Assembly: GCA_945948535.1 (NCBI GenBank) | Contig: CAMFBN010000018.1 | Location: 1 to 43,619, forward strand | Direction of reading: 5' to 3' | Source of the DNA: an uncultured Clostridia bacterium | GTDB lineage: Bacteria; Bacillota; Clostridia; Oscillospirales; Oscillospiraceae | DNA: 43,619 nucleotides | In this document: in pieces, positions 15,951 to 24,509 of the stretch | How positions within the stretch are numbered: the first letter of the stretch is position 1 | Layout of the letters: each line of letters starts with the position of its first letter | Translations under genes and position numbers: made by a program | The notes under the pieces: model-generated | What the model saw: the letters and a program-made list of their open reading frames with translations, nothing else | The model's database searches: none | What the model was told of the DNA's origin: nothing

Positions 15951-16006
15951 CGCATAAGGCAGGGGGATACCTCCGCCCAGTCGGGAGCATTCCTCCACCT
16001 TATGCG
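15951..16006 (-). other. structured leader upstream of the isomerase gene
   Basis: On the minus-strand transcript CGCATAAGG (16006-15998) pairs with CCTTATGCG (15959-15951), extended by further GG/CC pairs. A second hairpin, CCCGACTGGG-like, lies inside. No T-run follows, and the start codon is 33 bases further on. It may be an RNA control element or a processing site separating the transporter part of the operon from the enzymes. It matches no riboswitch class I recognise. Confidence 0.5.
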
Positions 16007-16037
16007 GATATGATAGCACATTTTTATACCCAATTCA

Positions 16038-16067
16038 ACAAAAGCGCCGGAAAACCGGCGCTTTTGT
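16038..16067 (-). terminator. terminator behind the binding-protein gene
   Basis: ACAAAAGCGCCGG (16038-16050) and CCGGCGCTTTTGT (16055-16067) form a 13-bp stem with an AAAA loop; on the minus strand the stem ends in CGCTTTTGT. It probably attenuates transcription between the transporter genes and the isomerase/kinase genes. Confidence 0.75.
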
Positions 16068-16083
16068 GTTGAATCGGAAGCGC

Positions 16084-17862
16084 TTACTTGGTCAGAACAG
16101 ACACGCCGGTGTCGGTGACAGCGCCGCCCAGATTTTCGCCGTTCAGCGCGGCGACGGCAGCCTTCACGCCCTCAGCGCCCATGACATCGGGGTTCTGAGC
16201 CATGGTAGCCAGAATGTAGCCGTCCTGAATCAGACCCAGAATGGCATCGGACTTATCAAAGCCCACGCAGACCACGTCCGCGCCGGCGGCCTTGACCGCG
16301 TTGCCCGCGCCGTTGGTGGAGCCTTCGTTGCAGCCGAAGATTCCCACAACGCCCTGGGTGATGTAGTTCTCAGCAATGCCCTGAGACTTGGCGGCATCGC
16401 CCTCGCCGTACTGGGTTTCCAGCAGCTCGAAGCCGGTGCCCTCGAAAGCGGAACGGAAGCCGGTCTCACGAGCGACAGTGGAAGCGGTAGCAGCGTTGAC
16501 GTTGACAATGCCGATCTTGCCGGAGGTAATGCCCTTGGCGGTCAGTTCAGCCAGCATGGTCTCACCGGCGGTCTTACCGGCGGCGGTGTTGTCGGTGGAG
16601 AAGGTAGCCTCAGCGGGCACGTTGGCGGGGGAGTCAACGTAGACAATCTTCACGCCGGCGGCCTCGGCTTCCTTCAGAGCGGAGGAGATGGCGTCGGGAC
16701 CGTTGGCGGCAACGATGATGGCGTCACAGCCGGCGGCAACAGCGTTGTTGACCTGCTCGATCTGCTGCGCGTCGTCCTTGGTGTTGGGGGCCATGAAAAC
16801 CAGCTCCACGCCCAGCTCGGCGGCGGTCTTCTCGGCACCCTCCTTCAGGGTGATCCAGTGCTGGTCAATGGAGTCCATGGTAATCAGAGCCAGCTTGTAG
16901 TCGCCGGCGGCGGCAGCGGGAGCCGCAGCGGCGGGAGCGGAGGAAGCCTTCAGGACGGAGACACCGGTATCGGTGACGGCGCCGCCCAGCTTTTCACCCT
17001 TCAGAGCGGCAACGGCGGCCTTGACGCCCTCGTAGCCCATGACATCGGGGTTCTGAGCCATGGTAGCCAGAATGTAGCCGTCCTCGATCAGGCCCATGAT
17101 GGCATCGGACTTGTCGAAGCCCACGCAGACCACGTCCGCGCCGGCGGCCTTGACCGCGTTGCCGGCACCGTTGGTGGAGCCTTCGTTACAGCCGAAGATG
17201 CCCACAACGCCCTGGGTGATGTAGTTCTCAGCGATGGACTGGGACTTGGCGGCGTCGCCCTCGCCGTACTGGGTCTCCAGCAGCTCAAAGCCGGTGCCCT
17301 CGAAAGCGGAACGGAAGCCGGTTTCCCGGGCCACGGTGGAAGCGGTGGCGGCGTTGACGTTGACGATACCGATCTTGCCGGAGGTCACGCCCTTGGCGGT
17401 CAGAGCCTCGATCATGGTCTCACCGGCGGTCTTACCGGCGGCGGTGTTATCGGTGGAGAAGGTGGCTTCCGCATCGACATTGGCGGGAGAGTCCACATAG
17501 ACGATCTTCACACCGGCGGCAGCGGCTTCCTTCAGCGCGGAAGAGATGGCGTCGGGGCCGTTGGCAGCCACGATAATGGCCTGGTTGCCGGCGGAGACGG
17601 CGTTGTTGACCTGCTCGATCTGCAGAGCGTCGTCCTTGGTATTGGGAGCCATGAAGGTCAGCTCTACGCCCAGCTCGGCGGCGGCCTTCTCAGCGCCTTC
17701 CTTCAGGGTGATCCAGTGCTGATCGATGGAGTCCATGGTGATCAGTGCGATCTTGTAGGTTTCGCCGGAGTTTGCAGCGGCGGGCTTTTCGCCGCCGGAG
17801 CAGCCTGCCATCAGGCACAGGATCATGGCCAGAGACAGCAGGATGGATAATGCCTTTTTCAT
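16084..17862 (-). CDS. sugar-binding lipoprotein with two tandem binding domains
   Basis: A 592-aa lipoprotein, twice the size of a ribose-type binding protein. A signal peptide ends in LMAGC (lipidated C21). Domain 1 (about 36-305) and domain 2 (322-592) are each a complete periplasmic-binding-protein-I fold starting YK(I/L)ALITMDSIDQHW and ending GGAVTDTGVSVL. They differ at about 20 of 270 positions, so identity is near 93 percent. The linker ASSAPAAAAPAAAAGD joins them. Differences cluster near NQA/CDA (around 58 of each domain) and in surface positions. The DNA is a matching direct repeat. Start ATG 17862 has TAGGAGG. Third gene of the ABC operon. Confidence 0.9.
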   Translation of the reverse strand: MKKALSILLSLAMILCLMAGCSGGEKPAAANSGETYKIALITMDSIDQHWITLKEGAEKAAAELGVELTFMAPNTKDDALQIEQVNNAVSAGNQAIIVAANGPDAISSALKEAAAAGVKIVYVDSPANVDAEATFSTDNTAAGKTAGETMIEALTAKGVTSGKIGIVNVNAATASTVARETGFRSAFEGTGFELLETQYGEGDAAKSQSIAENYITQGVVGIFGCNEGSTNGAGNAVKAAGADVVCVGFDKSDAIMGLIEDGYILATMAQNPDVMGYEGVKAAVAALKGEKLGGAVTDTGVSVLKASSAPAAAAPAAAAGDYKLALITMDSIDQHWITLKEGAEKTAAELGVELVFMAPNTKDDAQQIEQVNNAVAAGCDAIIVAANGPDAISSALKEAEAAGVKIVYVDSPANVPAEATFSTDNTAAGKTAGETMLAELTAKGITSGKIGIVNVNAATASTVARETGFRSAFEGTGFELLETQYGEGDAAKSQGIAENYITQGVVGIFGCNEGSTNGAGNAVKAAGADVVCVGFDKSDAILGLIQDGYILATMAQNPDVMGAEGVKAAVAALNGENLGGAVTDTGVSVLTK

Positions 17863-17891
17863 TGTTGTTCCTCCTAAATATTTTTTATTCA

Positions 17892-17905
17892 CGCGGGATT
17901 CCGCG
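17892..17905 (-). other. intergenic hairpin before the binding-protein gene
   Basis: CGCGG (17892-17896) and CCGCG (17901-17905) form a short GC stem in the 59-base gap between permease and binding-protein genes, with A/T-rich sequence after it on the minus strand. It is possibly a stability hairpin raising binding-protein mRNA over permease mRNA. Confidence 0.4.
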
Positions 17906-17921
17906 AAAATAACGACGGTAA

Positions 17922-18929
17922 TTATTTCTTGGCCTTCTTGGTGCCCTGACGGAACACAACATCCACCAGAACAGCGCCGGCGACGATGACACCGATGACG
18001 ATTCTCTGGATGCCCACAGGCGCGCCGATGATGCCCAGGCCGTTTTCCAGGGTCTGCCACACACCGGCACCGGCGAAGGCGCCCAGCAGCAGGCCGCTGC
18101 CGCCCAGGGGAGAGATGCCGCCGATGACGCCTGCGGCGACACCGTACATTTCGTAGCAGTTACCGGCTTCCATGTTGCCCATGCCAGCCTGACCGGCCAG
18201 GATCAGACCAACCACAGCGGCGCAGAAGGCGCTGATGAGATACGCCTTGGTGGTGGTTGTGAACACATTGACACCGGAGAGCTTAGCCGCTTCTACGTTG
18301 GAGCCGATGGCGTAAATGTGACGGCCGGTGCGGGTCTTGCTCATGATGAAGAACACAGCCAGGAAGATTACGAAGGCAATCCAGAAGGCATTGTAGATGC
18401 CGAGAAATTTGCCGTAGTAGAAGAAGTTCTGAAACGCATCGCCGGCTTCCTTGCCAAGACCGGAGACGATGGCGTCGGTGTTGCGGTTGCCGTTTGCCAT
18501 GTAGGCCACGCCTCTGGCGCAGAACATGGTGCCAAGAGTAGCGATGAAGGGAGGCAGCTTGAACTTGCCAACCAGCAGACCGTTGATGACACCTACGACG
18601 AGGCAGCAGACAATGGCTGCGACAATGGCGATGATAGCGGAGATGCCCTTGCTCATCATGGTGGCGGAAATCATGGCGGACATGGCCACCACGGAGCCGA
18701 TGGACAGGTCGATGTTGCCGGTAATCAGGATGACGCCCTGACCCACGCCCACCAGCAGGTATTTCGCCATGGAGCGCAGCAGGTTCAGCATATTGTTGGT
18801 GGTGAAGATATTGGGCTCGATCAAACCAAAGACGATATACAGGATAATCCAGCCCGCGAAGCCGACCAGCGCAGCGCCCATGCCGCGGATGGCGGTGATT
18901 TTTTTCTTGTTTTCATTCAGTGTGCTCAT
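17922..18929 (-). CDS. ribose-type (CUT2) sugar ABC transporter permease
   Basis: A 335-aa RbsC-like membrane protein with eight or more hydrophobic segments. GQGVILITGNIDLSIGSVVAMSAM and the cytoplasmic EAAKLSGVNVFTTTTKAYLIS loop (the EAA-like ATPase contact) are characteristic, as is the ending GGISPLGGSGLLLGAFAGAGVWQTLENGL. Start placed at ATG 18929 behind AAGGAGG. Only one permease gene is present, so it would act as a homodimer with the ATPase encoded just upstream. Confidence 0.92.
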   Translation of the reverse strand: MSTLNENKKKITAIRGMGAALVGFAGWIILYIVFGLIEPNIFTTNNMLNLLRSMAKYLLVGVGQGVILITGNIDLSIGSVVAMSAMISATMMSKGISAIIAIVAAIVCCLVVGVINGLLVGKFKLPPFIATLGTMFCARGVAYMANGNRNTDAIVSGLGKEAGDAFQNFFYYGKFLGIYNAFWIAFVIFLAVFFIMSKTRTGRHIYAIGSNVEAAKLSGVNVFTTTTKAYLISAFCAAVVGLILAGQAGMGNMEAGNCYEMYGVAAGVIGGISPLGGSGLLLGAFAGAGVWQTLENGLGIIGAPVGIQRIVIGVIVAGAVLVDVVFRQGTKKAKK

Positions 18930-18945
18930 GATTTTCCGTTCCTCC

Positions 18946-20460
18946 TTAGTTGGCTTCCGCTGCGAACTTATTCTCAAACCTGGTTGCCAGGGTAAGAATC
19001 TCTGTCTGGGTTGTCTGCCGGGCCATGACCTCGCCGGTGATGCGCCCGTCGCACATGACGATGATCCGGTCGGCGATGCCCATGACCTCCGGCATTTCGG
19101 AGGAGACGAACATGACCGCGATGCCCTGCTGCTTGAGCTGGTTCATCAGGTTGTAGATTTCCACTTTAGCCGCCACGTCGATGCCCCGGGTCGGCTCGTC
19201 GAAGATGACCACACGGGAATCCCGGGCCAGCCACTTGCCCACGACCACCTTCTGCTGGTTGCCGCCGGACAGGCCGCCGGCGTCGATTTCCACATTGGGA
19301 GTCTTGATCTTCAGATCGGACACGGCCTTGGCGCACATGGCGTCCTCTTTCTTCCGGTTGACCACGCCCAGCTTGTTACACAGAAGATCCAGGTTGGGAA
19401 GCGCAATGTTTTCGCGGATAGGGAGCTTGGTACACAGACCGTCCTTCTTTCGATCTTCGGGAGCCAGAACGATGCCGGCCTTGATGGCGTCCTCGGGGCA
19501 ATGGATGGTGACTGTCTTTCCGTCGAGAATGATTTCGCCGGACTCTTTGGGATCTACACCGAAGATCGCCCGGGTAGTCTCGGTACGACCCGCACCCATC
19601 AGTCCTGCAAAGCCCACAATTTCACCGGCGTATACCTCGAAGTTCACATCCCGAACCATCCTGCCGGCGTTCAGATTGCGAACCTCAAAAACCTTCTCGC
19701 CCTTCTCGCATTCCACCCGGGGGAACTTCTCCTTGATTTCCCGGCCAACCATGTTGGTGATGATTTCGTCCATGGTGGTGTCCTTAAAGTTCATGGAGGT
19801 GATGTACTGACCGTCCCGCATGATGGTGACCCGATCCACAATGTGCTGCAGCTCCTCCAGCCGGTGGGAGATGTAGACGATGCCGCAGCCGTCCGCGCGG
19901 AGCTTGCGGATGATTCGGAACAGCTCGTCGATTTCCTTGGCGGTCAGTGCGGAGGTAGGCTCGTCCATGATGAGAACCCGGGCGTGGATGGACAGGGCCT
20001 TGGCGATTTCCACCATCTGCTGCTTGGACACCGGCAGGTTGCCCACCGTCTCGCTGGGGGAAATGTCGATGCTCAGGTCGTCCAGAATCTGTTTTGCTTC
20101 TGCTTCCATGGACTTGCGGTCTACGGTGAAGCCCTTCATCTTTTCCCGGCCCAGGAACATATTTTCCGCCACACTCAGGTGGGGGCACATATTCAGCTCC
20201 TGATGGATGATGGCCACGCCCAGCTGCTGAGCCTGCTTGGGGGTCAGGTCGTCGTAGGCCTTGCCGAAAATCTCCACCGTGCCGCTGTCTCTGGTGTACA
20301 CGCCGCTGAGAATTTTCATCAGCGTGGACTTGCCCGCGCCGTTCTCTCCCAGCAGAGCCATGACTTCACCGGAACGCAGTTCAAAGTGAACATTGTCCAG
20401 CGCCTTCACGCCGGGAAAGCTTTTGCAAATACCCTGCATGGAAACAATGGTTTCGTTCAT
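18946..20460 (-). CDS. ribose-type (CUT2) sugar ABC transporter ATPase
   Basis: A 504-aa RbsA-like protein with two ABC domains. Domain 1 has LLGENGAGKSTLMKIL (Walker A), LPVSKQQMVEIAKAL (signature region) and VLIMDEPTSALT. Domain 2 has GFAGLMGAGRTETTRAIFG, LSGGNQQKVVVGKWL and VVIFDEPTRGIDV. Start placed at ATG 20460 behind AGGTGAG; a GTG at 20472 has no site. First gene of the operon, with a promoter at 20536-20564 overlapped by the operator-like box. Confidence 0.93.
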   Translation of the reverse strand: MNETIVSMQGICKSFPGVKALDNVHFELRSGEVMALLGENGAGKSTLMKILSGVYTRDSGTVEIFGKAYDDLTPKQAQQLGVAIIHQELNMCPHLSVAENMFLGREKMKGFTVDRKSMEAEAKQILDDLSIDISPSETVGNLPVSKQQMVEIAKALSIHARVLIMDEPTSALTAKEIDELFRIIRKLRADGCGIVYISHRLEELQHIVDRVTIMRDGQYITSMNFKDTTMDEIITNMVGREIKEKFPRVECEKGEKVFEVRNLNAGRMVRDVNFEVYAGEIVGFAGLMGAGRTETTRAIFGVDPKESGEIILDGKTVTIHCPEDAIKAGIVLAPEDRKKDGLCTKLPIRENIALPNLDLLCNKLGVVNRKKEDAMCAKAVSDLKIKTPNVEIDAGGLSGGNQQKVVVGKWLARDSRVVIFDEPTRGIDVAAKVEIYNLMNQLKQQGIAVMFVSSEMPEVMGIADRIIVMCDGRITGEVMARQTTQTEILTLATRFENKFAAEAN

Positions 20461-20535
20461 TTGCTCACTCACCTATCTTATATTGAATTATCACAGAAAA
20501 AGTTGCACAGATTCCTTGCGCAAATTCTTGACAAT

Positions 20536-20564
20536 ACTGTATCATTTTTCCAGTTATTTGTCAA
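20536..20564 (-). promoter_or_regulatory. promoter of the sugar ABC operon
   Basis: On the minus strand TTGACA (20564-20559), 17-bp spacer, TACAGT (20541-20536). Confidence 0.75.
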
Positions 20565-20574
20565 TCGGCTTAAC
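20557..20574. promoter_or_regulatory. candidate ROK operator, copy 2
   Basis: TTTGTCAATCGGCTTAAC agrees with the box at 12855-12872 in 16 of 18 positions and covers the -35 of the ABC operon promoter in the same register as in the ROK promoter. Confidence 0.68.
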
Positions 20575-20682
20575 AATAAAAAGTATGTTTTTGCCGTGAT
20601 AATCGCATTTTTCTTGCAGTATGAACAATCTGTAAGTATATTTTTAGTGCAATATGACTATAGAAAACCGGTAAATTGGGAC

Positions 20683-20728
20683 TTGCGCCGGAGGGGCAGC
20701 CACGGTAGAATAGAAATAGAAACGTTTC
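20683..20728 (+). promoter_or_regulatory. promoter and palindrome before the epimerase gene
   Basis: TTGCGC (20683-20688), 17-bp spacer, TAGAAT (20706-20711). The perfect palindrome GAAACGTTTC (20719-20728) lies at the expected transcription start, as for LacI/CcpA-type operators. No such regulator is encoded here. Confidence 0.5.
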
Positions 20729-20761
20729 CATTCTCATTTTCCAAATTCAGGAGGGTTTTGT

Positions 20762-21631
20762 ATGATGTTCACAATCCGCAGCGGGAGCATGACGGCTGTC
20801 ATTACTTCTGCCGGCGCCCAGCTCATGAGTCTGCAAAGCGCGGATGGTACGCAGTATCTTTGGCAGGGAGACCCCACCTACTGGGCCGACCGCAGCCTGA
20901 CCATTTTTCCTTATGTGGCCCGGCTCACCGATGGCTGTTACCGGTACCGGGGACAAATCTACCATATGCCCATTCACGGCTTTGCGCCCACGTCGGTGTT
21001 CTCCGTCACGGAACAGACGGACAGCGCAGTGACCCTCACACTGGAAGGTGGCCCGGCGCTGTACGGGCAGTATCCCTTCCTGTTCCGCTACGACATCCGT
21101 TACCGCATGGAAGAAACCACGCTCCACGTTGCAATTACCGTGGAAAACAAAGACGAAAAGACCATGTATTTTGGCCTTGGGGGACATCCCGGCATCAACG
21201 TTCCTTTGGAGGAAGGACTGCGTTTCGAGGACTATGTGCTGGAATTCCCACCCTGCCGGCCCCGGCGGGTGGAGTTCACCCCGGCGTGCTTCATCACGGG
21301 CCGGGAACTGCCCTTCCCGCTGGAAGAAAACCGGCTCCCCCTGCGTCACGAACTGTTTGACGAGGATGCCATCGTACTCAAGGGCATTCCCGGACAGGTG
21401 ACCCTGAAAAGCCCCAAGGGAGCCCGGAGTGTGACCCTGAACGCACCGGATTTTCCCGTTCTGGGCCTCTGGCATATGCCGAAAACCGACGCACCCTACG
21501 TCTGTCTGGAGCCATGGAGCAGTCTTCCGTCTCATCAGGACGTGATCGAGGATCTGGAAAAACAGGCGGACCTCATTTCTCTGGAAGCGATGGGCGTGTA
21601 TCATACCGAATGGTCGCTGCTATGCCGCTGA
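20762..21631 (+). CDS. aldose 1-epimerase-family protein
   Basis: A 289-aa galactose-mutarotase-fold protein. The order SAGAQLMSLQSADGTQYLWQGDP, FPYVARLTDGCYRYRGQIYHMPIHGFA (conserved His), YFGLGGHPGINVPL (second His) and a C-terminal CLEPWSSLPSH (Glu base) matches LacX/GalM-like epimerases. It interconverts sugar anomers, probably those brought in by the neighbouring ABC transporter. AGGAGG precedes ATG 20762; a second ATG follows at 20765. It is monocistronic and divergent from the ABC operon. Confidence 0.88.
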   Translation: MMFTIRSGSMTAVITSAGAQLMSLQSADGTQYLWQGDPTYWADRSLTIFPYVARLTDGCYRYRGQIYHMPIHGFAPTSVFSVTEQTDSAVTLTLEGGPALYGQYPFLFRYDIRYRMEETTLHVAITVENKDEKTMYFGLGGHPGINVPLEEGLRFEDYVLEFPPCRPRRVEFTPACFITGRELPFPLEENRLPLRHELFDEDAIVLKGIPGQVTLKSPKGARSVTLNAPDFPVLGLWHMPKTDAPYVCLEPWSSLPSHQDVIEDLEKQADLISLEAMGVYHTEWSLLCR

Positions 21632-21693
21632 AGGGAAACATTCCCTGATCTATTATGGCCGATTTTCTGATTGTCGGCGGCAATCCTGCCGCC
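21632..21693 (+). other. two small hairpins behind the epimerase gene
   Basis: AGGGAA/TTCCCT (21632-21646) and GGCGGC/GCCGCC (21676-21693) lie between the epimerase stop codon and the main terminator. Neither has a T-run. The interval otherwise holds no gene. Confidence 0.4.
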
Positions 21694-21728
21694 GCAACAA
21701 TTGGTGAAACCCTTTCGTGACAACAAAG

Positions 21729-21771
21729 GCCCAGACCGCCGCCGGATTCCGGCATAGGGTCTGGGCTTTTT
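21729..21771 (+). terminator. Rho-independent terminator of the epimerase gene
   Basis: GCCCAGACC (21729-21737) pairs with GGTCTGGGC (21758-21766), loop with GCCGGATTCCGGC, then TTTTTCC. From 21772 to the promoter at 21902 nothing is recognised. Confidence 0.8.
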
Positions 21772-21901
21772 CCTTTGACAAAGGGGGCGCGGAATGGACG
21801 GGATCAGCAAGCACCGCCGGGGATTTTCCCTCTTTTCGGACAGCTCCCGGGGATGGGGAAGCCTGAAAACCGGAGAAAACCTCCAAATCCATCCGGCTTG
21901 A

Positions 21902-21930
21902 TTGACGAACAGGGAATACCGTAGTATAAT
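21902..21930 (+). promoter_or_regulatory. promoter of the polysaccharide dehydratase gene
   Basis: TTGACG (21902-21907), 17-bp spacer, TATAAT (21925-21930), about 95 bases before the start codon. Confidence 0.75.
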
Positions 21931-22025
21931 ATGCGTCAAAGACAGGAAAGCAGATGCAGACAGGCAAGCAAAACGGCGGGCCTTTCTGCGCGGATCCGCA
22001 GAAACAAAATAAGGGAGCAAGAAAA

Positions 22026-23981
22026 ATGAAGAAATTCAACGCCCGGTGGCAGCTGGTCGTCTACGATATATTGATACTGTTCGTGGTTGACCTGCTGCTG
22101 CTGGTGTTTTACAGAAGCAATGAGGAGCTGTCCCTTGACGGCATCGTCCTTCACGCGGGGATTTCCTTTGTGTGCGTGTTTACCGCCCGGATTTTCGGCA
22201 GCATCTACCGGCAGATCTGGCGCTACGGCGGCATCCAGTGCTACATAAGGCTCCTCATCGTGGACGCCATCGCCTTTGCCGCCACGCTGGCCATTGAGCT
22301 GACCCTGCCCCGGTTTGTGTCCATCGAGAAGGTCACCTTCTCGAGACTACTGTCCATCGCCAGCATGAATCTTCTGGGCGCGCTGGCCATCCGCATGATC
22401 TACCGCTACTGCTTCAAGTGCGGCACGGCGGATACCGCCTTCGGCAAATTTCTTCGGCTGCTGCTTCGCATTTTCGCCGGGGAGGAGCTGATCCACCCCA
22501 ACCGGGAGGCGGAGCACAAAATCAAAATTGCCATCATCGGCGCGGGCCGGGTAGGCGTGACATTGGCGGAGGAGCTGCTTGCCAATCCTGCCGCCGCCTA
22601 CCTCCCGCGGTGCTTTATCGACGTCAGCCAGGAGAAGGCCGGGCGGGAAATTCACGGCATTCCTGTGCTCATGGAGGATGAAACGACCTTGGAGACCCTG
22701 AGCCGTCACGAGGTGCAGGAGGTGGTCTTCGCCATCCCCAATATGTCCGACGAAAAGAAGCGGGAGCTGTTTGCTGCCTATTCCGAGGCAGGCTACAAAA
22801 TCAAGGTCTATGACTACCCCATTATGCAGACCGCCGAAAAAAAGCGGTATCTGCGGGATTTTGACATTGAGGAGCTGCTGTTCCGCAAACCCATTGCCAT
22901 CGCCAATGAAAAAACCGACGCCTTCTACCGGGATAAGGTGATTCTGATCACCGGCGGCGGCGGAAGCATCGGAAGCGAGCTGTGCCGCCAGCTGGCAAAG
23001 ATGGGCCCAAAGCAGATTATCATTCTGGATATCTACGAAAACGGGGCTTATGACGTGCAGCAGGAGCTGAAGATCGCCTACGGCGACAAGCTGAATCTGC
23101 AAATTGAAATCTGCTCCATCACCCACCGCCAGGCGCTGGAGCGGGTGTTCGAGGCCTACCGGCCCCAGATCGTCATTAACGCGGCGGCCCACAAGCATGT
23201 GCCTCTGATGGAGAGCAACTGCGTGGAAGCGGTGTACAATAACGTGTTTGGTACGAAAAATCTGGTAGATTTGTGCGAAAAATACGGCGTGGCCCGGTTC
23301 ATGATGGTGTCCACGGACAAGGCGGTGAATCCCACCAACGTCATGGGCGCAACGAAACGGATGTGCGAGATGATTGTGGGCAGCGCCAGTGTCTGGGGCA
23401 CCGCCACCTACAGCTCTACCCGCTTCGGAAACGTCCTTGGCTCCGCCGGATCTGTCATTCCGCTGTTCAAGCGGCAGATTGCGGGCGGCGGCCCCATCAC
23501 CCTGACGGACAAGCGGATCATCCGCTACTTCATGACCATTCCCGAGGCCAGCCAGCTGGTGCTGGAATCCGGGGCCATGGCGAAAAACGGCGAGCTGTTC
23601 GTGTTGGACATGGGACAGCCGGTGAAGATTCTGGATTTGGCGGAGAGCATGATCCGGCTGTCCGGGGTCAGCGGCATCCAGATTGTGGAGACGGGCCTGC
23701 GTCCCGGCGAGAAGCTGTATGAAGAGCTGCTGGTGAAGACCGAGGAGCTGGACAAAACCGAAAACAGCCTGATTTTTATTGAGAAGGACACCCCTCTTCC
23801 CAGAGAAGAATTGGAGCGCCGGCTGGAAATCCTGAAAAACGCTGTCGATACCGGCAGCAATGAAGCGGTGCGCCGGGCGCTGAAGCAGGTGGTGCCCACC
23901 TACCGCTCCCCGGAGGAGGTCAACGCCCGGGCCGAGCAGGCGGCGGAGATGAAAATGCAGAAGGAATCTGTCGGGGTCTAG
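22026..23981 (+). CDS. membrane-bound nucleotide-sugar 4,6-dehydratase/epimerase (CapD/FlaA1-like)
   Basis: A 651-aa protein. The N-terminus has four membrane segments, then a CoA-binding-like Rossmann domain (IAIIGAGRVGVTLAEELL, about 170-290) and a short-chain-dehydrogenase domain from about 300 (VILITGGGGSIGSELCRQLAKM, then AAAHKHVPLMESN). STDKAVNPTNVMGATKRMCE replaces the usual Tyr-x3-Lys by Met-Gly-Ala-Thr-Lys, as is normal for the CapD family. It acts on UDP-GlcNAc-type sugars in surface polysaccharide synthesis. Start placed at ATG 22026 (AGGGAG upstream); the longer frame begins in the leader. A sugar transferase gene sits at 31630. Confidence 0.9.
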   Translation: MKKFNARWQLVVYDILILFVVDLLLLVFYRSNEELSLDGIVLHAGISFVCVFTARIFGSIYRQIWRYGGIQCYIRLLIVDAIAFAATLAIELTLPRFVSIEKVTFSRLLSIASMNLLGALAIRMIYRYCFKCGTADTAFGKFLRLLLRIFAGEELIHPNREAEHKIKIAIIGAGRVGVTLAEELLANPAAAYLPRCFIDVSQEKAGREIHGIPVLMEDETTLETLSRHEVQEVVFAIPNMSDEKKRELFAAYSEAGYKIKVYDYPIMQTAEKKRYLRDFDIEELLFRKPIAIANEKTDAFYRDKVILITGGGGSIGSELCRQLAKMGPKQIIILDIYENGAYDVQQELKIAYGDKLNLQIEICSITHRQALERVFEAYRPQIVINAAAHKHVPLMESNCVEAVYNNVFGTKNLVDLCEKYGVARFMMVSTDKAVNPTNVMGATKRMCEMIVGSASVWGTATYSSTRFGNVLGSAGSVIPLFKRQIAGGGPITLTDKRIIRYFMTIPEASQLVLESGAMAKNGELFVLDMGQPVKILDLAESMIRLSGVSGIQIVETGLRPGEKLYEELLVKTEELDKTENSLIFIEKDTPLPREELERRLEILKNAVDTGSNEAVRRALKQVVPTYRSPEEVNARAEQAAEMKMQKESVGV

Positions 23982-24095
23982 GGAAGCCATGAATCATTCG
24001 GCAAGAGCTGACAGGAAGAGAATTTGGTATATCCGAAAGGATGGAAAACGGGGGGATGCTGTATGCATTCCCCATTTGATGGAGGAAAATAGGGA

Positions 24096-24123
24096 TTGCA
24101 TTTTGCCGGGAGTGTGCTACAAT
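24096..24123 (+). promoter_or_regulatory. promoter of the riboswitch transcript
   Basis: TTGCAT (24096-24101), 16-bp spacer, TACAAT (24118-24123), about 20 bases before the aptamer. Confidence 0.65.
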
Positions 24124-24146
24124 AGAAGAGAATTGAATACGCAAAA

Positions 24147-24325
24147 TGACAGGTGCCTCCGGCGCGCAGACCGCGTGTCAGAGGGTAATAGGGAAACAGG
24201 TGCAAATCCTGTACGATCTCGTCACTGTAAACGGAGAGCAGCATTGCACAATGCCATTGCGAAAGCGAGAAGGCGCGGTGCTGTGACGACCCGCAAGTCA
24301 GGAAACCTGCCTGTCATTGGTACAG
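24147..24325 (+). promoter_or_regulatory. cobalamin riboswitch
   Basis: All core blocks of the AdoCbl-type aptamer are visible: AGGTGCC near 24151, the pair AATAGGGAAACAGGTG and CAAATCCTGTAC (about 24188-24213), CTCGTCACTGTAA (24218-24230), GAAAGCGAGAAGG around 24261, GACCCGCAAGTCAGGA (24288-24303) and ACCTGCCTGTCATT. It is 170-180 bases, the usual size. With the terminator at 24402-24437 it would switch off the downstream operon when cobalamin is bound. Confidence 0.93.
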
Positions 24326-24401
24326 GGCGAAATGCCCGGGTCACGAGGAATTGGCCGCGCCGAAGCTTGCCCCCCTTCCGGGGCATTACCAAGCCTGAAT
24401 C

Positions 24402-24437
24402 AGACCTTCCTCCTGTGGGAAGGTCTTCCTTTTTTTC
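24402..24437 (+). terminator. riboswitch expression-platform terminator
   Basis: AGACCTTCC (24402-24410) pairs with GGAAGGTCT (24418-24426) and a T-run follows (24431-24436). It lies between aptamer and first gene, so ligand binding can govern read-through. The antiterminator partner was not resolved. Confidence 0.85.
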
Positions 24438-24509
24438 GTGTCCGGGGGATTTCCCTGTCCGTGTTCTGTTCAAATCATTTTTGTGCGAAGACACAAGGAG
24501 GAAACACGT

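Noticed and set aside
16066..17850. 594-aa open frame on the plus strand opposite the binding-protein gene
   Set aside because: It mirrors the GC-rich codon use of the strongly supported minus-strand gene, has a Gly/Val/Asp repeat composition, no ribosome site and no family signal.
18769..21360. 863-aa plus-strand frame opposite the transporter ATPase
   Set aside because: It spans the minus-strand ABC ATPase and the divergent promoter region and would contradict both; no start site or motif.
22347..23990. 547-aa minus-strand frame inside the polysaccharide dehydratase gene
   Set aside because: The plus-strand frame has complete Rossmann and dehydratase motifs; the opposite frame is compositional.
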